From positions 1-8,219 of the forward strand of contig JBOGED010000032.1 of NCBI GenBank assembly GCA_050743625.1: a stretch of DNA of 8,219 nucleotides. Direction: 5' to 3'. This document shows, in pieces, positions 1 to 6,083 of this stretch. The notes under the pieces are model-generated. The model saw only the letters and a list, made by a program, of their open reading frames with translations, searched no databases and was not told where the DNA came from. A program made the translations under genes and the position numbers. The stretch comes from JBOGED01 sp050743625. Its GTDB lineage: Bacteria; Actinomycetota; Nitriliruptoria; Euzebyales; Egibacteraceae. Positions within the stretch are counted from its first letter, which is position 1; each line of letters starts with the position of its first letter.

Positions 1-223
1 GATGGACCGTTCTAACCTGCAGGACGTCCTCGCGCTGGCCCCAACCCAAGAGGCGCGTGAGAAGGTCCGGCTGTACCGCAGCTTCGACCCGGACGCCGAC
101 GACGACGAGGTCCCCGACCCCTACTACGGCGGCGCTGACGGCTTCACGAGCGTCGTGCGCATCGCCCGGGCCGCCGCGCGCGGCGTCGTCCGCGAGCTAC
201 AGCAGCAGGAGCAGCACGCCTGA
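1..223 (+). CDS. Low-molecular-weight protein tyrosine phosphatase, C-terminal part (5' truncated by window)
   Basis: The reading frame is open to the left edge and ends with TGA at 221-223; about 73 residues are visible. The first visible residues, MDRSNL, fit the internal MD(R/x)SN segment of low-molecular-weight tyrosine phosphatases, so the ATG at 2 is very unlikely to be the true start. The DPYYGG..GF segment near visible residues 40-48 is the family's C-terminal signature and contains the general-acid Asp of the DP(Y/F) motif. The catalytic CX5R P-loop lies upstream of the window. These cytosolic enzymes remove phosphate from tyrosines, often on kinases for surface polysaccharide or signalling. 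The fructosamine-kinase-like gene starts directly downstream and the two are probably co-transcribed. Confidence 0.9.
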   Translation, partial: MDRSNLQDVLALAPTQEAREKVRLYRSFDPDADDDEVPDPYYGGADGFTSVVRIARAAARGVVRELQQQEQHA

Positions 224-237
224 GCGCGTGGGCTCAC

Positions 238-954
238 GTGTCCTACACGCGGCTGCCCGACGGGCGTGAGGCGGTCGTCAAGCGCACGACCTACCCAGCG
301 GAGATCGAGGCTGAGGGGCTGCGTGCCCTCGCCGAGGCGGGAGCGCCGGTGCCGGAGATCTTCTCGGTCTCCGAGCACGCACTGGTGCTGGAGCGGGTCG
401 GCGGTCCTCCGGCTTGGGAGGCGCTCGGGACCGCGCTGGCCGGCATGCACCGAGGTGAGGGCGAGGCGCAATCCAGGTACGGCTGGCACCGGGACAACCG
501 GATCGGCCCCTTGGAGCAGCCAAACCGCTGGCACGACAACTGGCCAGCGTTCTTCGCGCAGTGCCGCATCCGCCCACACCTGGCCGACCTCCCCACCGAG
601 CTGCGTCGCCGCATAGAGGTGGCCCTGGACGGGCTAGGCGATCTGCTCCCCGCCCACCCTCACCCCAGCCTGGTCCACGGGGACCTGTGGTCCGGCAACG
701 TCGTGGGCGGCCGCTGGCTGATCGACCCCGCCGTCGCCTACTGCGACCGCGAGTATGAGCTGGCGTTCATGGCCCTGTTCGGCGGCCTCCCCACCGCGCT
801 CTGGGCGGCGTACGAGGAGGCGTGGCCACTGCAGGACGGCTGGCAACACCGCCGGCCCGCCCTGCAACTCCCCCATCTCCTCGTCCACGTGCGCCTGTTC
901 GGCTCAAGCTACCTCCCGGCGGTCGCCGACCGCCTCGACCAGCTCGGCTGGTAG
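238..954 (+). CDS. Fructosamine/ketosamine-3-kinase family protein (aminoglycoside phosphotransferase-like fold)
   Basis: A 238-residue kinase-like protein from GTG 238. Visible elements are the ATP-binding Lys15 (in VVK), the catalytic loop HGDLWSGN at residues 147-154 with Asp149 as the presumed base, and the metal-binding IDP at 162-164 followed by CDREYELA, the usual arrangement in fructosamine kinases. The family phosphorylates the C3 hydroxyl of sugars glycated onto amines, leading to deglycation; the true substrate is not visible here. The protein is somewhat short at the N terminus for the family (often 250-290 residues). An in-frame CTG at 220 follows an AGGAG at 207-211 with 8-nt spacing and would add six residues, while GTG 238 has no good ribosome site. 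The start is therefore uncertain. It lies 14 nt after the phosphatase stop. Confidence 0.85.
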   Translation: MSYTRLPDGREAVVKRTTYPAEIEAEGLRALAEAGAPVPEIFSVSEHALVLERVGGPPAWEALGTALAGMHRGEGEAQSRYGWHRDNRIGPLEQPNRWHDNWPAFFAQCRIRPHLADLPTELRRRIEVALDGLGDLLPAHPHPSLVHGDLWSGNVVGGRWLIDPAVAYCDREYELAFMALFGGLPTALWAAYEEAWPLQDGWQHRRPALQLPHLLVHVRLFGSSYLPAVADRLDQLGW

Positions 955-1156
955 GTGGGCACAGCGATTCCCCGATGGCCTCGACGTCGCCGAGGTCGAG
1001 GGACTGCACCCCATGCGGCAAGACCTCATCCGAGGCAAAGTGCCGCGGTTTGGGGTGGATCATGACGCCCTCACACGCCGCTCACCCATCGCGCAAGTGG
1101 CGCAGCCCGCCGTCCTTAGACGACCTACCGAGAAGAGGAACCTCGCGAGACGCTCA
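955..1156. other. Intergenic stretch between convergent genes
   Basis: About 200 nt between the end of the kinase-like gene (+) and the end of the propeller gene (-). I see no complete gene. A minus-strand frame from ATG 1063 reads plausibly for about 35 residues (starting MIHPKPRHFASDEVL) before running into the antisense of the kinase-like gene, and may be a gene remnant. A hairpin at 979-1001 is listed separately. Confidence 0.5.
979..1001. terminator. Possible hairpin terminator for the phosphatase/kinase operon
   Basis: CCTCGAC at 979-985 is an exact inverted repeat of GTCGAGG at 995-1001, with a 9-nt loop, starting 25 nt after the kinase-like stop codon. There is no following T tract, which is common in actinomycete terminators but leaves the call weak. 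Confidence 0.3.
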
Positions 1157-1393
1157 TTACCTGATCACTGGATTGACGAAGTGAAGCTTGGGATCGAACC
1201 GCCGGGGTGGCAGGCCGTTGTCGAGCGTTCTCCAGCTCGTGCCCTGGTCGTGGCTGGCGAACATGCGCCCGGGCGACAGGGCCAGTGCGACGTGATCGTC
1301 GAGCGTCGTGATGGTGTTGATGTGGCCGGTGCCGTGCTCGGGGATCCCCTCGGCGCGGGTCCAGGTGGCGCCTCGGTCCCGTGAGTGGAATAT
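1157..1393 (-). pseudogene. BNR/Asp-box beta-propeller protein, 3' part (after element insertion)
   Basis: This is the C-terminal segment of the gene that begins at 2595, separated from it by the 480-bp element at 1394-1873. The frame runs into the stop TAA at 1159-1157. It contains two Asp-box repeats of the form S-x-D-x-G-x-(S/T)-W: SRDRGATW directly after the junction and SHDQGTSW about 43 residues later. Joining codon ATA-TTC of the 5' part (1881-1876) to CAC at 1387-1385 keeps the frame, because the distance removed is 488 nt including one target duplication. The rebuilt Asp box then has its usual hydrophobic lead-in (CIFHSRDRGATW). An ATG at 1428-1426, inside the element, could start a short 90-residue product, but nothing suggests that it is used. 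The C-terminal tail (PKLHFVNPVIR) carries no motif I recognise. Confidence 0.8.
1386..1393. repeat. Target-site duplication, copy 1 (TGGAATAT)
   Basis: Identical to 1874-1881. It encodes Ile-Phe-(His) on the minus strand at the point where the propeller gene resumes. Confidence 0.85.
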
Positions 1394-1421
1394 GGGTCCA
1401 TTGCAGAACTTGTAGGTCGCC
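1394..1421. repeat. Left terminal inverted repeat of the element
   Basis: 28 bp, inner core TTGTAGGTCGCC at 1410-1421; matches the reverse complement of 1846-1873 at 21 positions. Confidence 0.85.
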
Positions 1422-1680
1422 ATTGAGGTCACTTCCCGCGCGGTGACGGCCGCTACACAGATCTCCGCACGCCCGACGATGCCGGCTGCGGCCCGGCGGA
1501 ACACACCGACACGGCGCCGCGATACCCGGCAGACACCGTCGGCCAGGCAGCCGTCCCACCTTCGGTGGGGCCGCTGTCAACGATGCTGGCCAGGGCTTCC
1601 TCGTTTCTTGGGACGGAGTGTGACGCGGCTTGTCCGTGAGCGCGTCGCGCGCTCGCAGGCCTGTGGCCAGGTAGGAATCG

Positions 1681-1728
1681 CGGCGTCGTTGCGTTTGTCT
1701 GGATAGTTTGACAAAAGCAACGAGGCCG
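1681..1728. repeat. Long imperfect hairpin inside the element
   Basis: Arms 1681-1699 and 1710-1728 pair at 17 of 19 positions around a 10-nt AT-rich loop (TGGATAGTTT). The inner 13-bp arms, 1687-1699 and 1710-1722, have one mismatch. It could be a terminator-like structure, a protein-binding or recombination site, or the scar of an older nested insertion. Confidence 0.7.
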
Positions 1729-1845
1729 GCGGGAATTTCGTTCGTGCACCCTCCAGACCAGCGCTCGCCTGTGTACCGCCCTCCCGCTCTCGTCGGCCAG
1801 TCCCTTCTGACCTCTCACCAGCGTTTTCCTCCCACGAACCCGTCC

Positions 1846-1873
1846 GGCGACCTACAACTTCTACAGGAGGGCC
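1846..1873. repeat. Right terminal inverted repeat of the element
   Basis: 28 bp, inner core GGCGACCTACAA at 1846-1857. In the interrupted gene's frame it supplies the premature stop (TAG at 1863-1861). Confidence 0.85.
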
Positions 1874-2595
1874 TGGAATATGCATGCCCGGGAGCCGCGC
1901 TTGGCGTTGTCGTGCGCCGAGAGTATCCAGACGTCGTCCTTGCCGAAGACGGCGCACGCCCGCAGGTACCGCAGGGCGGAGCCCGGCCATCGCCTGGCGA
2001 AGTGCGCTCCCCCATCCTCGCTGACGTAGGCGCCTTCGGCTGTGGCCACCACCAGGGTCGTGGGCTCAAGCAGGTGCGGCTCGACGTCGTGCACGTCGGG
2101 GGCCAGGCCACCCCGCAGCTGCCTCCACGAGGCGCCCTCGTCGTCGGAGCGGATCATCCAACCCGCGTGCACGCAGGCGTAGATGCTGCCGTTGCCCGCT
2201 CGGGTCAGCGTGTGGATGTCGGGCGGGCCTCCCCATGGCGTCCGCCACTGCCCGCGAGCGGCAAGGTCGCCTATCTGAGCGTTCCACCGCACCTCGTGGT
2301 TGCGGAGGGTCCCCAGGCCGCCGTCCGCCCCGGCGACCAGAAGCGCCTGGTCATCGATGTAAAGCAGCGAGTGGACGAGGCGGTCAGCGGTGGCGACGCG
2401 GCGCCAGCAGCCTCCCGCCAGCTCCCACAGATCCCGGTGGTCGACGACCAGCGCGACCCGAGAGCGGGTCACTGCGCCGGCCATGACGCCGCGCCCGGCG
2501 AAGACGCTGGCGTGAACCCGCGCGCCCTCGAGCGTCCACAACCCATCCTGCGTGCAGATCACCGGCACCCCAGGAGCTCCCGTGCGGTCAATCAT
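1861..2595 (-). pseudogene. BNR/Asp-box (sialidase-like) beta-propeller protein, 5' part, truncated by element insertion
   Basis: The ATG at 2595-2593 overlaps the sulfotransferase stop as ATGA, implying translational coupling; GTG 2568 with GGGAG eight nt upstream is an alternative. 240 native residues are followed by four from the element (QALL) and TAG at 1863-1861. Early segments such as VICTQDGLW and DHRDLWEL are repeated propeller strands. Asp boxes are SDDEGASW (residues 150-157) and a weaker SEDGGAHF (192-199); the next two lie beyond the insertion, giving 316 residues when rebuilt. No signal peptide is seen, so it is probably cytosolic. These propellers usually act as binding scaffolds, and the fold alone does not imply sialidase activity. 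The truncated product lacks at least one to two blades and is unlikely to fold normally. The function in this operon is unknown. Confidence 0.8.
1874..1881. repeat. Target-site duplication, copy 2 (TGGAATAT)
   Basis: Identical to 1386-1393. It encodes Ile-Phe at the end of the intact part of the propeller gene. The following G (1882, matching 1394) allows a 9-bp reading. Confidence 0.85.
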
Positions 2596-3191
2596 CGACG
2601 CCGCCGGAGCTGGCTGTTTACCGAGTCCGTTCGGTGCTCCCACGGGAAAGGCCTGTTGGGCTCCTCGCATTCCAGGAACGGGCACAACGCTTCCCACCCG
2701 TCACCGCCACACACGTCCATCACGAGCAGGTCGCGGCGCCGACGCTGGAAGTGATGGAACGCTTCCCGAACGTGCCGGTCATAGACATAGGCGAACCGCT
2801 CACGGTTGAAGCGGTGGCAGCCGAACACGAGCAGACGCCAGAACAGCGCTCGGTCCAACGCTCCTTCACGCTCCCAGATAGCGTCCGCGCTCGCGTAGTA
2901 ACGCTCGCAGGAGCGCAGCCACGGCTCCTTCTCTCGTACCGTGAGAATGAACTTGCTACCGGGATACCGGACGTCCAGGTGAGGAAACAGCGCGGCCACA
3001 GGTAAATCCGTCGCCGCGTCGTACTCGCGCAAGACGGGCAGGTCGTAGGCGGCCCGCAGCACGTTATTGCGCACGAGCGGGAAGTGAATGGTGCGCAATC
3101 CCAGCTGCGACAGGGCCTTGCTCAGGCTCTTGGTGCCGGTCTTGCTCAGACCGATCCCAAAGACCTTCGCGCGGCCGGCTCCCTCGCTCAC
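2592..3191 (-). CDS. Sulfotransferase family protein (PAPS-dependent type)
   Basis: A 199-residue protein from GTG 3191, which overlaps the kinase stop as GTGA; a longer in-frame start at 3248 lies inside the kinase gene and is less likely. The N-terminal FGIGLSKTGTKSL (residues 11-23) is the phosphosulfate-binding loop of sulfotransferases, FILTVRE (81-87) sits where the second, 3'-phosphate-binding segment is expected, and the GDGWEALCPFL...PFP ending (163-183) is typical of the short bacterial sulfotransferase group resembling Pfam Sulfotransfer_4. Such enzymes move a sulfuryl group from PAPS to a hydroxyl or amine of a small molecule or glycan. The substrate is unknown. The 4-nt overlaps on both sides indicate that it is translated with its neighbours. 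No signal peptide or membrane segment is seen. Confidence 0.85.
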   Translation of the reverse strand: MSEGAGRAKVFGIGLSKTGTKSLSKALSQLGLRTIHFPLVRNNVLRAAYDLPVLREYDAATDLPVAALFPHLDVRYPGSKFILTVREKEPWLRSCERYYASADAIWEREGALDRALFWRLLVFGCHRFNRERFAYVYDRHVREAFHHFQRRRRDLLVMDVCGGDGWEALCPFLECEEPNRPFPWEHRTDSVNSQLRRRR

Positions 3192-4111
3192 CGCTCGCCC
3201 GGTCGCGGCACCCCGAGCCGGTCGCCTGCCGCGGTGAGCACGGCGCATACCTCGGCGAAGCTTGCCCAGCGATCATCGGGGCGCGGTTGGAGACAGCGGC
3301 GCACGATCGCCTCGAGCTCGTCGAACGGTGGAACGCCCGCCTCCGCAAAGGTACACAGGTTGCCTGCGGCGATCGCCTCGAGCCGCTCATCGAGGGTCCG
3401 AGCCGATCCGTAGTCCGTCGGCGGCTGGCCGGTGTAGAGGAAGAACAGGACCGCGCCGAGCGAGTAGACCTCCGATGCGATGTCCAGAGGGATCGTCCGG
3501 GAGCCTTGCAACATGCCTCGGGCGGTCTCGGGAGAGACGTAATGGACCAAGGCTCCCGCGTAGGCCGGTTCGGGGTCGCCGATCCGCACTGCCAGCTCGT
3601 AATCGACGAGATGGACACGGTCGTGACCGTCCACGAGGAAGTGGTTTGGCTGGAGATCGCCGTGGAGGAAACCGTGCTCGCCGAGGGTCTCCACTCGTCC
3701 ACAGACGGCGACGCACAGGTCCAAGAACCGGCGTCGCGCCTGCTGAGAGCATCCCTGGCCGAGCACTCTCCGGCTCCGCGCACGGGCGTGCTCGCCCTCG
3801 ATCCAGCGGGACAGGACCCAGGTGAGCGACGGGCCGGCTCCGTGCGCCACGTACAGATCGACCCCGTGGGGTACGAGTGCCCGCAGGACCTGGGCCTCGT
3901 GGGCCAGGGAGTGGGCGCGCAACTGGTCCTTGCCGTCCTCGTGATCGTCGTCGGCTTCGGGCCCGCTGGCGACGGCCTTGAGCATGTACGGGACGCCCTT
4001 GCCCCGCACTCTCGCGGCGAAACCGACCCGCGCCGGCAGCTCCCGCTCTGGCTCGAGTCCCAACGCCCGGATAGGTTCGACGCGCTCGAGCCGGTGCCAG
4101 ATCTCGGTCAT
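3188..4111 (-). CDS. Serine/threonine protein kinase-like protein, single soluble kinase domain
   Basis: 307 residues from ATG 4111, four nt after the HAD stop, with GGAAGGG about 11 nt upstream. The frame stays open upstream to 4519, but that part is only the antisense-frame shadow of the HAD gene. Kinase landmarks are Lys45 (YMLK), Glu72 as possible helix-C Glu, catalytic loop HGDLQPN at 150-156 (HGD in place of HRD), DYE at 170-172 in place of DFG, YVSPE at 191-195 in place of APE, the segment EVYSLGAVLFFLYTG (214-228) and RPDDRW near the end. The glycine-rich loop is poor. All residues needed for catalysis (Lys, loop Asp, Asn, metal Asp) are present, so it may be active, on a protein or a small molecule. 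There is no transmembrane segment or sensor domain, unlike PknB-type kinases. Confidence 0.85.
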   Translation of the reverse strand: MTEIWHRLERVEPIRALGLEPERELPARVGFAARVRGKGVPYMLKAVASGPEADDDHEDGKDQLRAHSLAHEAQVLRALVPHGVDLYVAHGAGPSLTWVLSRWIEGEHARARSRRVLGQGCSQQARRRFLDLCVAVCGRVETLGEHGFLHGDLQPNHFLVDGHDRVHLVDYELAVRIGDPEPAYAGALVHYVSPETARGMLQGSRTIPLDIASEVYSLGAVLFFLYTGQPPTDYGSARTLDERLEAIAAGNLCTFAEAGVPPFDELEAIVRRCLQPRPDDRWASFAEVCAVLTAAGDRLGVPRPGER

Positions 4112-4115
4112 GGCG

Positions 4116-4883
4116 TTAGCGCCCTTCCGCGCGGTCGTTGGCAGCCCGTAGGAAGCCAGCGAGGTCATGGCAGGCGCCGTCCACGAAGCCGGGCGCGGGG
4201 GCGGCCTGGCCGGTGTGCAGCTCCCAGAAGTCGGGCGGGGACGCCAGACCGTTGGAGACCAGCACACAGGACATCCCACAGGTATTCGCCCGCTCGAGGT
4301 TGAGCGCCGAGTCGTCGAACATGACCAGCTCGCTCGGCCGGAGCGAGAGCGTGCGGGCGAGACCCAGGAAGGGCGCGGGGTGAGGTTTGCGGATGTATCC
4401 GAAAGACTCGGCGCCGTAGACCTTGCCGGACAAGGGCGCGAGCCTAAGCTGCCGTACCATGCGCTCGCCGTAGGAGACGCTGGAGTTCGTGAGGATGCAG
4501 GCATCCACTCTCTCCGCAAGGCGTTGGATCTCGTCCGCCAGAAGGTCGTCCGCCCTTATTCTTGAGGTGTCGAGGCGACCATAGACCTGCGTCAGAAAGC
4601 TCCGCCCTCCGATGCCGTGGTGTCGCTCCAGCCCGATCACGCTTGATCCATAGCGGGAGCGGTAACCGCGCATCAGCGTGCGTGCTTGTCCAGGCGCGAC
4701 TCCCAGCAGCGCCGATGCGACGGAGATCATGTGCTGTTTGACCTCGGCATGGATATGTCTCCGGGCGGGGTAGAGCGTGCCGTCGAGGTCGAACACGATC
4801 GCCTTCAAGACGCCGAGGCTCAGCGCTTCCCCCAACCGTGCGGCGCCTTCCTCGCCAGGCGACCTCCGGATGTCCGAGGTCAT
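4116..4883 (-). CDS. HAD-superfamily hydrolase, pyrimidine 5'-nucleotidase-like
   Basis: 255 residues from ATG 4883 (11 nt after the preceding stop; GGTGG upstream). A longer frame to 4925 would overlap the preceding gene. Motif I is FDLDGTLYP (31-39) with nucleophile Asp32 and Asp34, motif II ILTNS (130-134), motif III Lys166 in RKPHP, and motif IV MFDDS (188-192). The LYP after motif I and the segment GYRSRYGSSVIGLERHHGI (73-91) resemble the cap of SDT1-like nucleotidases, so a phosphomonoester such as a nucleotide is the best guess. All catalytic residues are intact. Next to a kinase and a sulfotransferase it could remove phosphate from an intermediate, or from the PAP by-product, but PAP phosphatases usually belong to another family, so that is speculation. 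Confidence 0.85.
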   Translation of the reverse strand: MTSDIRRSPGEEGAARLGEALSLGVLKAIVFDLDGTLYPARRHIHAEVKQHMISVASALLGVAPGQARTLMRGYRSRYGSSVIGLERHHGIGGRSFLTQVYGRLDTSRIRADDLLADEIQRLAERVDACILTNSSVSYGERMVRQLRLAPLSGKVYGAESFGYIRKPHPAPFLGLARTLSLRPSELVMFDDSALNLERANTCGMSCVLVSNGLASPPDFWELHTGQAAPAPGFVDGACHDLAGFLRAANDRAEGR

Positions 4884-4894
4884 GTCCACCGAGC

Positions 4895-5419
4895 TCAAGT
4901 CTTGCGCGCGAGACCGGCTGCCCACGCGCGCACGATGTCGTAGTACCTGATCTGGTGAAGTGACTCGAGCGTGAAGTCAGCGGGGTCCAACGTCGTGAAC
5001 GGCTTGTGAACGTTCTGGCCGGTGTCGTTGGCCGTGACGAGGTCATCGACGAGGTCTTCGGCTTTGGTGAAGAACCGCGGGTCCTTTGCCTTCACGGCTG
5101 AGCGGATGGACAAGAAGTCGCAGGGCGGGGAGGGTATCTCCAGGCCGTTGCGGGCGGCGGCGACCTCGCCGGCCCAGAACTTGCCGAACATGACCCCAAC
5201 CCTCGTGTACAGGCATTTCAAGACCCAGTGGGGCCAGGCCAGCAGCTCCTGCCCGTGCCAGCCCGTATCGGGGTGGGCGGGAGCGAGGACGAGGTTGTCG
5301 CACAGCAGAACGCGTTCGCCAGCGCCATTGCCGCGTCGCTTCAAGCGAAAGGCCTCAGTGTGGATGACGCCGAGGGAGAAGATCTCCTCTTCGACCGCCG
5401 TACCGCGGCCGCTCCCCAA
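4895..5419 (-). CDS. DUF6875-like protein of unknown function, C-terminal frame (gene frameshifted near 5396)
   Basis: 174 residues if read from TTG 5419, but there is no ribosome site and the protein sense clearly continues upstream in another frame (see 5397-5564). The conserved-looking core is VGVMFGKFW (residues 74-82), then PSPPCDFLSIRSAV (96-109) and DPRFF (113-117). From memory the pattern of GxMxGxF, a Pro-rich turn, hydrophobic-IR and D..FF resembles DUF6875, a domain of unknown function; I could not check this. If one base is skipped at about 5396, the two frames join into a 222-residue protein, about the size expected. No membrane segments. It lies 11 nt before the HAD gene, within the same operon. 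A base-call error would explain the break as well as a real mutation. Confidence 0.6.
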   Translation of the reverse strand: MGSGRGTAVEEEIFSLGVIHTEAFRLKRRGNGAGERVLLCDNLVLAPAHPDTGWHGQELLAWPHWVLKCLYTRVGVMFGKFWAGEVAAARNGLEIPSPPCDFLSIRSAVKAKDPRFFTKAEDLVDDLVTANDTGQNVHKPFTTLDPADFTLESLHQIRYYDIVRAWAAGLARKT

Positions 5420-5564
5420 CCTGTACTCGCTTTTGGTACAAGAGCCGGCTTCGCTCAGCGGCGTTTAAGTAAGGGCAGAACCGTACGCCAAGCGCGGAGC
5501 TGTACCAAGAAAACGGCGTTCCGTCGTGGAACGAGACCGGGTCACGGGTGCCGAGGGCAATCAT
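5397..5564 (-). pseudogene. DUF6875-like protein, N-terminal piece in the shifted frame
   Basis: From ATG 5564, 19 nt after the stop of the preceding small gene, about 56 residues read sensibly (MIALGTRDPVSFHDG..., then FCPYLNAAERSRLLY at 29-43). The CPY motif is where DUF6875 proteins, as I recall them, have a CPF/CPY segment. After ERPRYG the frame becomes Arg-rich nonsense and ends at 5355, while the frame one base later begins VEEEIFSLGV and continues well. The likely lesion is one extra G in the GGCGG run at 5399-5394 (minus strand). A programmed +1 shift is possible but no slippery signal is obvious. Confidence 0.5.
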
Positions 5565-5583
5565 CGATCGGCTCGCGCGCCCG

Positions 5584-5952
5584 CTACTCGCCGTCGCCGG
5601 GCGAGCAATCCCAGGACGCCTTGAACTGGCCTGTCGCCAGGTACTGATCGTAGGCGTCAGTATCCAGCATGCTCTTGTCGTCCGTGAACCAGATCGGGTC
5701 GAGCTTGCCGAAGCGGCCTTCATACTCGGCAACCCACGTAACCGGGCCAGCACCACGGGAGGACCGGTGCTCGACCACTCGGCCGCAAGCCTCGATACTG
5801 AACCGCTCGTACGCCTCTCGATTGTGGAGCATCCCGTGCCAGACCAGATCGATGGCTTTCGAAGGCATGGTCAGGGCGGGCACGCCGTCCACAGCGAGCT
5901 GGAACAGTTTGCCGAGCTCAGCGCACGCGCGTGCCTTCAGCAGTTGATGCAT
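5584..5952 (-). CDS. Small conserved-type protein with WH motif, glycine-rich-domain (DUF1399)-like
   Basis: 122 residues from ATG 5952, with GAGGGG (5964-5959, minus strand) six nt upstream: a clear ribosome site that fixes the start as the first gene of the operon. Residues 32-62 read KAIDLVWH (32-39), then REAY (45-48) and CGRVVEH (56-62). This matches the D..WH..(9-10)..Y..F....G....H pattern I associate with glycine-rich-domain/DUF1399 proteins, whose function in bacteria is unknown. The C-terminal half (WFTDDKSMLDTDAYDQYL) is acidic and not recognised; Cys56 and Cys116 are its later cysteines. No signal peptide or membrane segment. The assignment is tentative, but gene-like composition, start signal and operon position make it a real gene. 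Confidence 0.75.
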   Translation of the reverse strand: MHQLLKARACAELGKLFQLAVDGVPALTMPSKAIDLVWHGMLHNREAYERFSIEACGRVVEHRSSRGAGPVTWVAEYEGRFGKLDPIWFTDDKSMLDTDAYDQYLATGQFKASWDCSPGDGE

Positions 5953-5997
5953 GGCGATCCCCTCGCGTATACGTGATGCATAAAACGCATTACTGAG

Positions 5998-6026
5998 ATG
6001 GTGGCAGTCGCCAAGCGCCTCGTCAA
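5998..6026 (-). promoter_or_regulatory. Candidate promoter of the minus-strand operon
   Basis: On the minus strand TTGACG (6026-6021) is followed after 17 nt by CACCAT (6003-5998), a tolerable actinomycete -10. The palindrome TGGCAGTCGCCA overlaps the -10 and spacer, an operator-like position. The leader would be about 40 nt. Confidence 0.35.
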
Positions 6027-6083
6027 GACCCGATTCACACCCTTGCGAAGCCGCTTTGACGGGTCCACACTGCCATAGCCAAG

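Larger units (their letters stand above)
1394..1873. mobile_element. 480-bp non-autonomous transposable element (MITE-like or IS remnant)
   Basis: The ends 1394-1421 and 1846-1873 are 28-bp imperfect inverted repeats (21 of 28 identical, the innermost 12 bases TTGTAGGTCGCC exact, tips beginning GG). The element is flanked by a direct repeat TGGAATAT (1386-1393 and 1874-1881); a G following both copies makes it up to 9 bp. Excising it restores an uninterrupted propeller gene. No frame inside resembles a transposase, so it must be mobilised in trans or be a deletion derivative. An 8-9-bp duplication with GG-starting repeats of this length is compatible with ISL3 or IS256 family enzymes, but I cannot assign a family. 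The interior holds three hairpins, at 1555-1569, 1638-1654 and 1681-1728. Confidence 0.85.

Noticed and set aside
1681..1728. Integron attC-like recombination site
   Set aside because: The outer ends run CGTTGC...GCAACG, the opposite polarity to RYYYAAC...GTTRRRY, and no cassette gene or integrase is present.
1394..1873. A transposase gene inside the element
   Set aside because: All long frames in the interval are low-information Arg/Ser/Pro-rich sequences without a DDE-like arrangement; 480 bp is also too short for the candidate families.
1708..2754. 348-codon open frame on the plus strand
   Set aside because: It is antisense to the propeller and sulfotransferase genes and crosses the element end; its composition is Pro/Arg-rich with no motif, while the minus frames carry Asp boxes and a PAPS loop.
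3287..4303. 338-codon open frame on the plus strand
   Set aside because: Antisense shadow of the kinase and HAD genes, caused by high GC at third positions; no recognisable motif.
4112..4519. N-terminal extension of the kinase frame to 4519
   Set aside because: Overlaps the HAD coding region in another frame and reads as Ser/Pro/Arg-rich nonsense; ATG 4111 with a ribosome site is the natural start.
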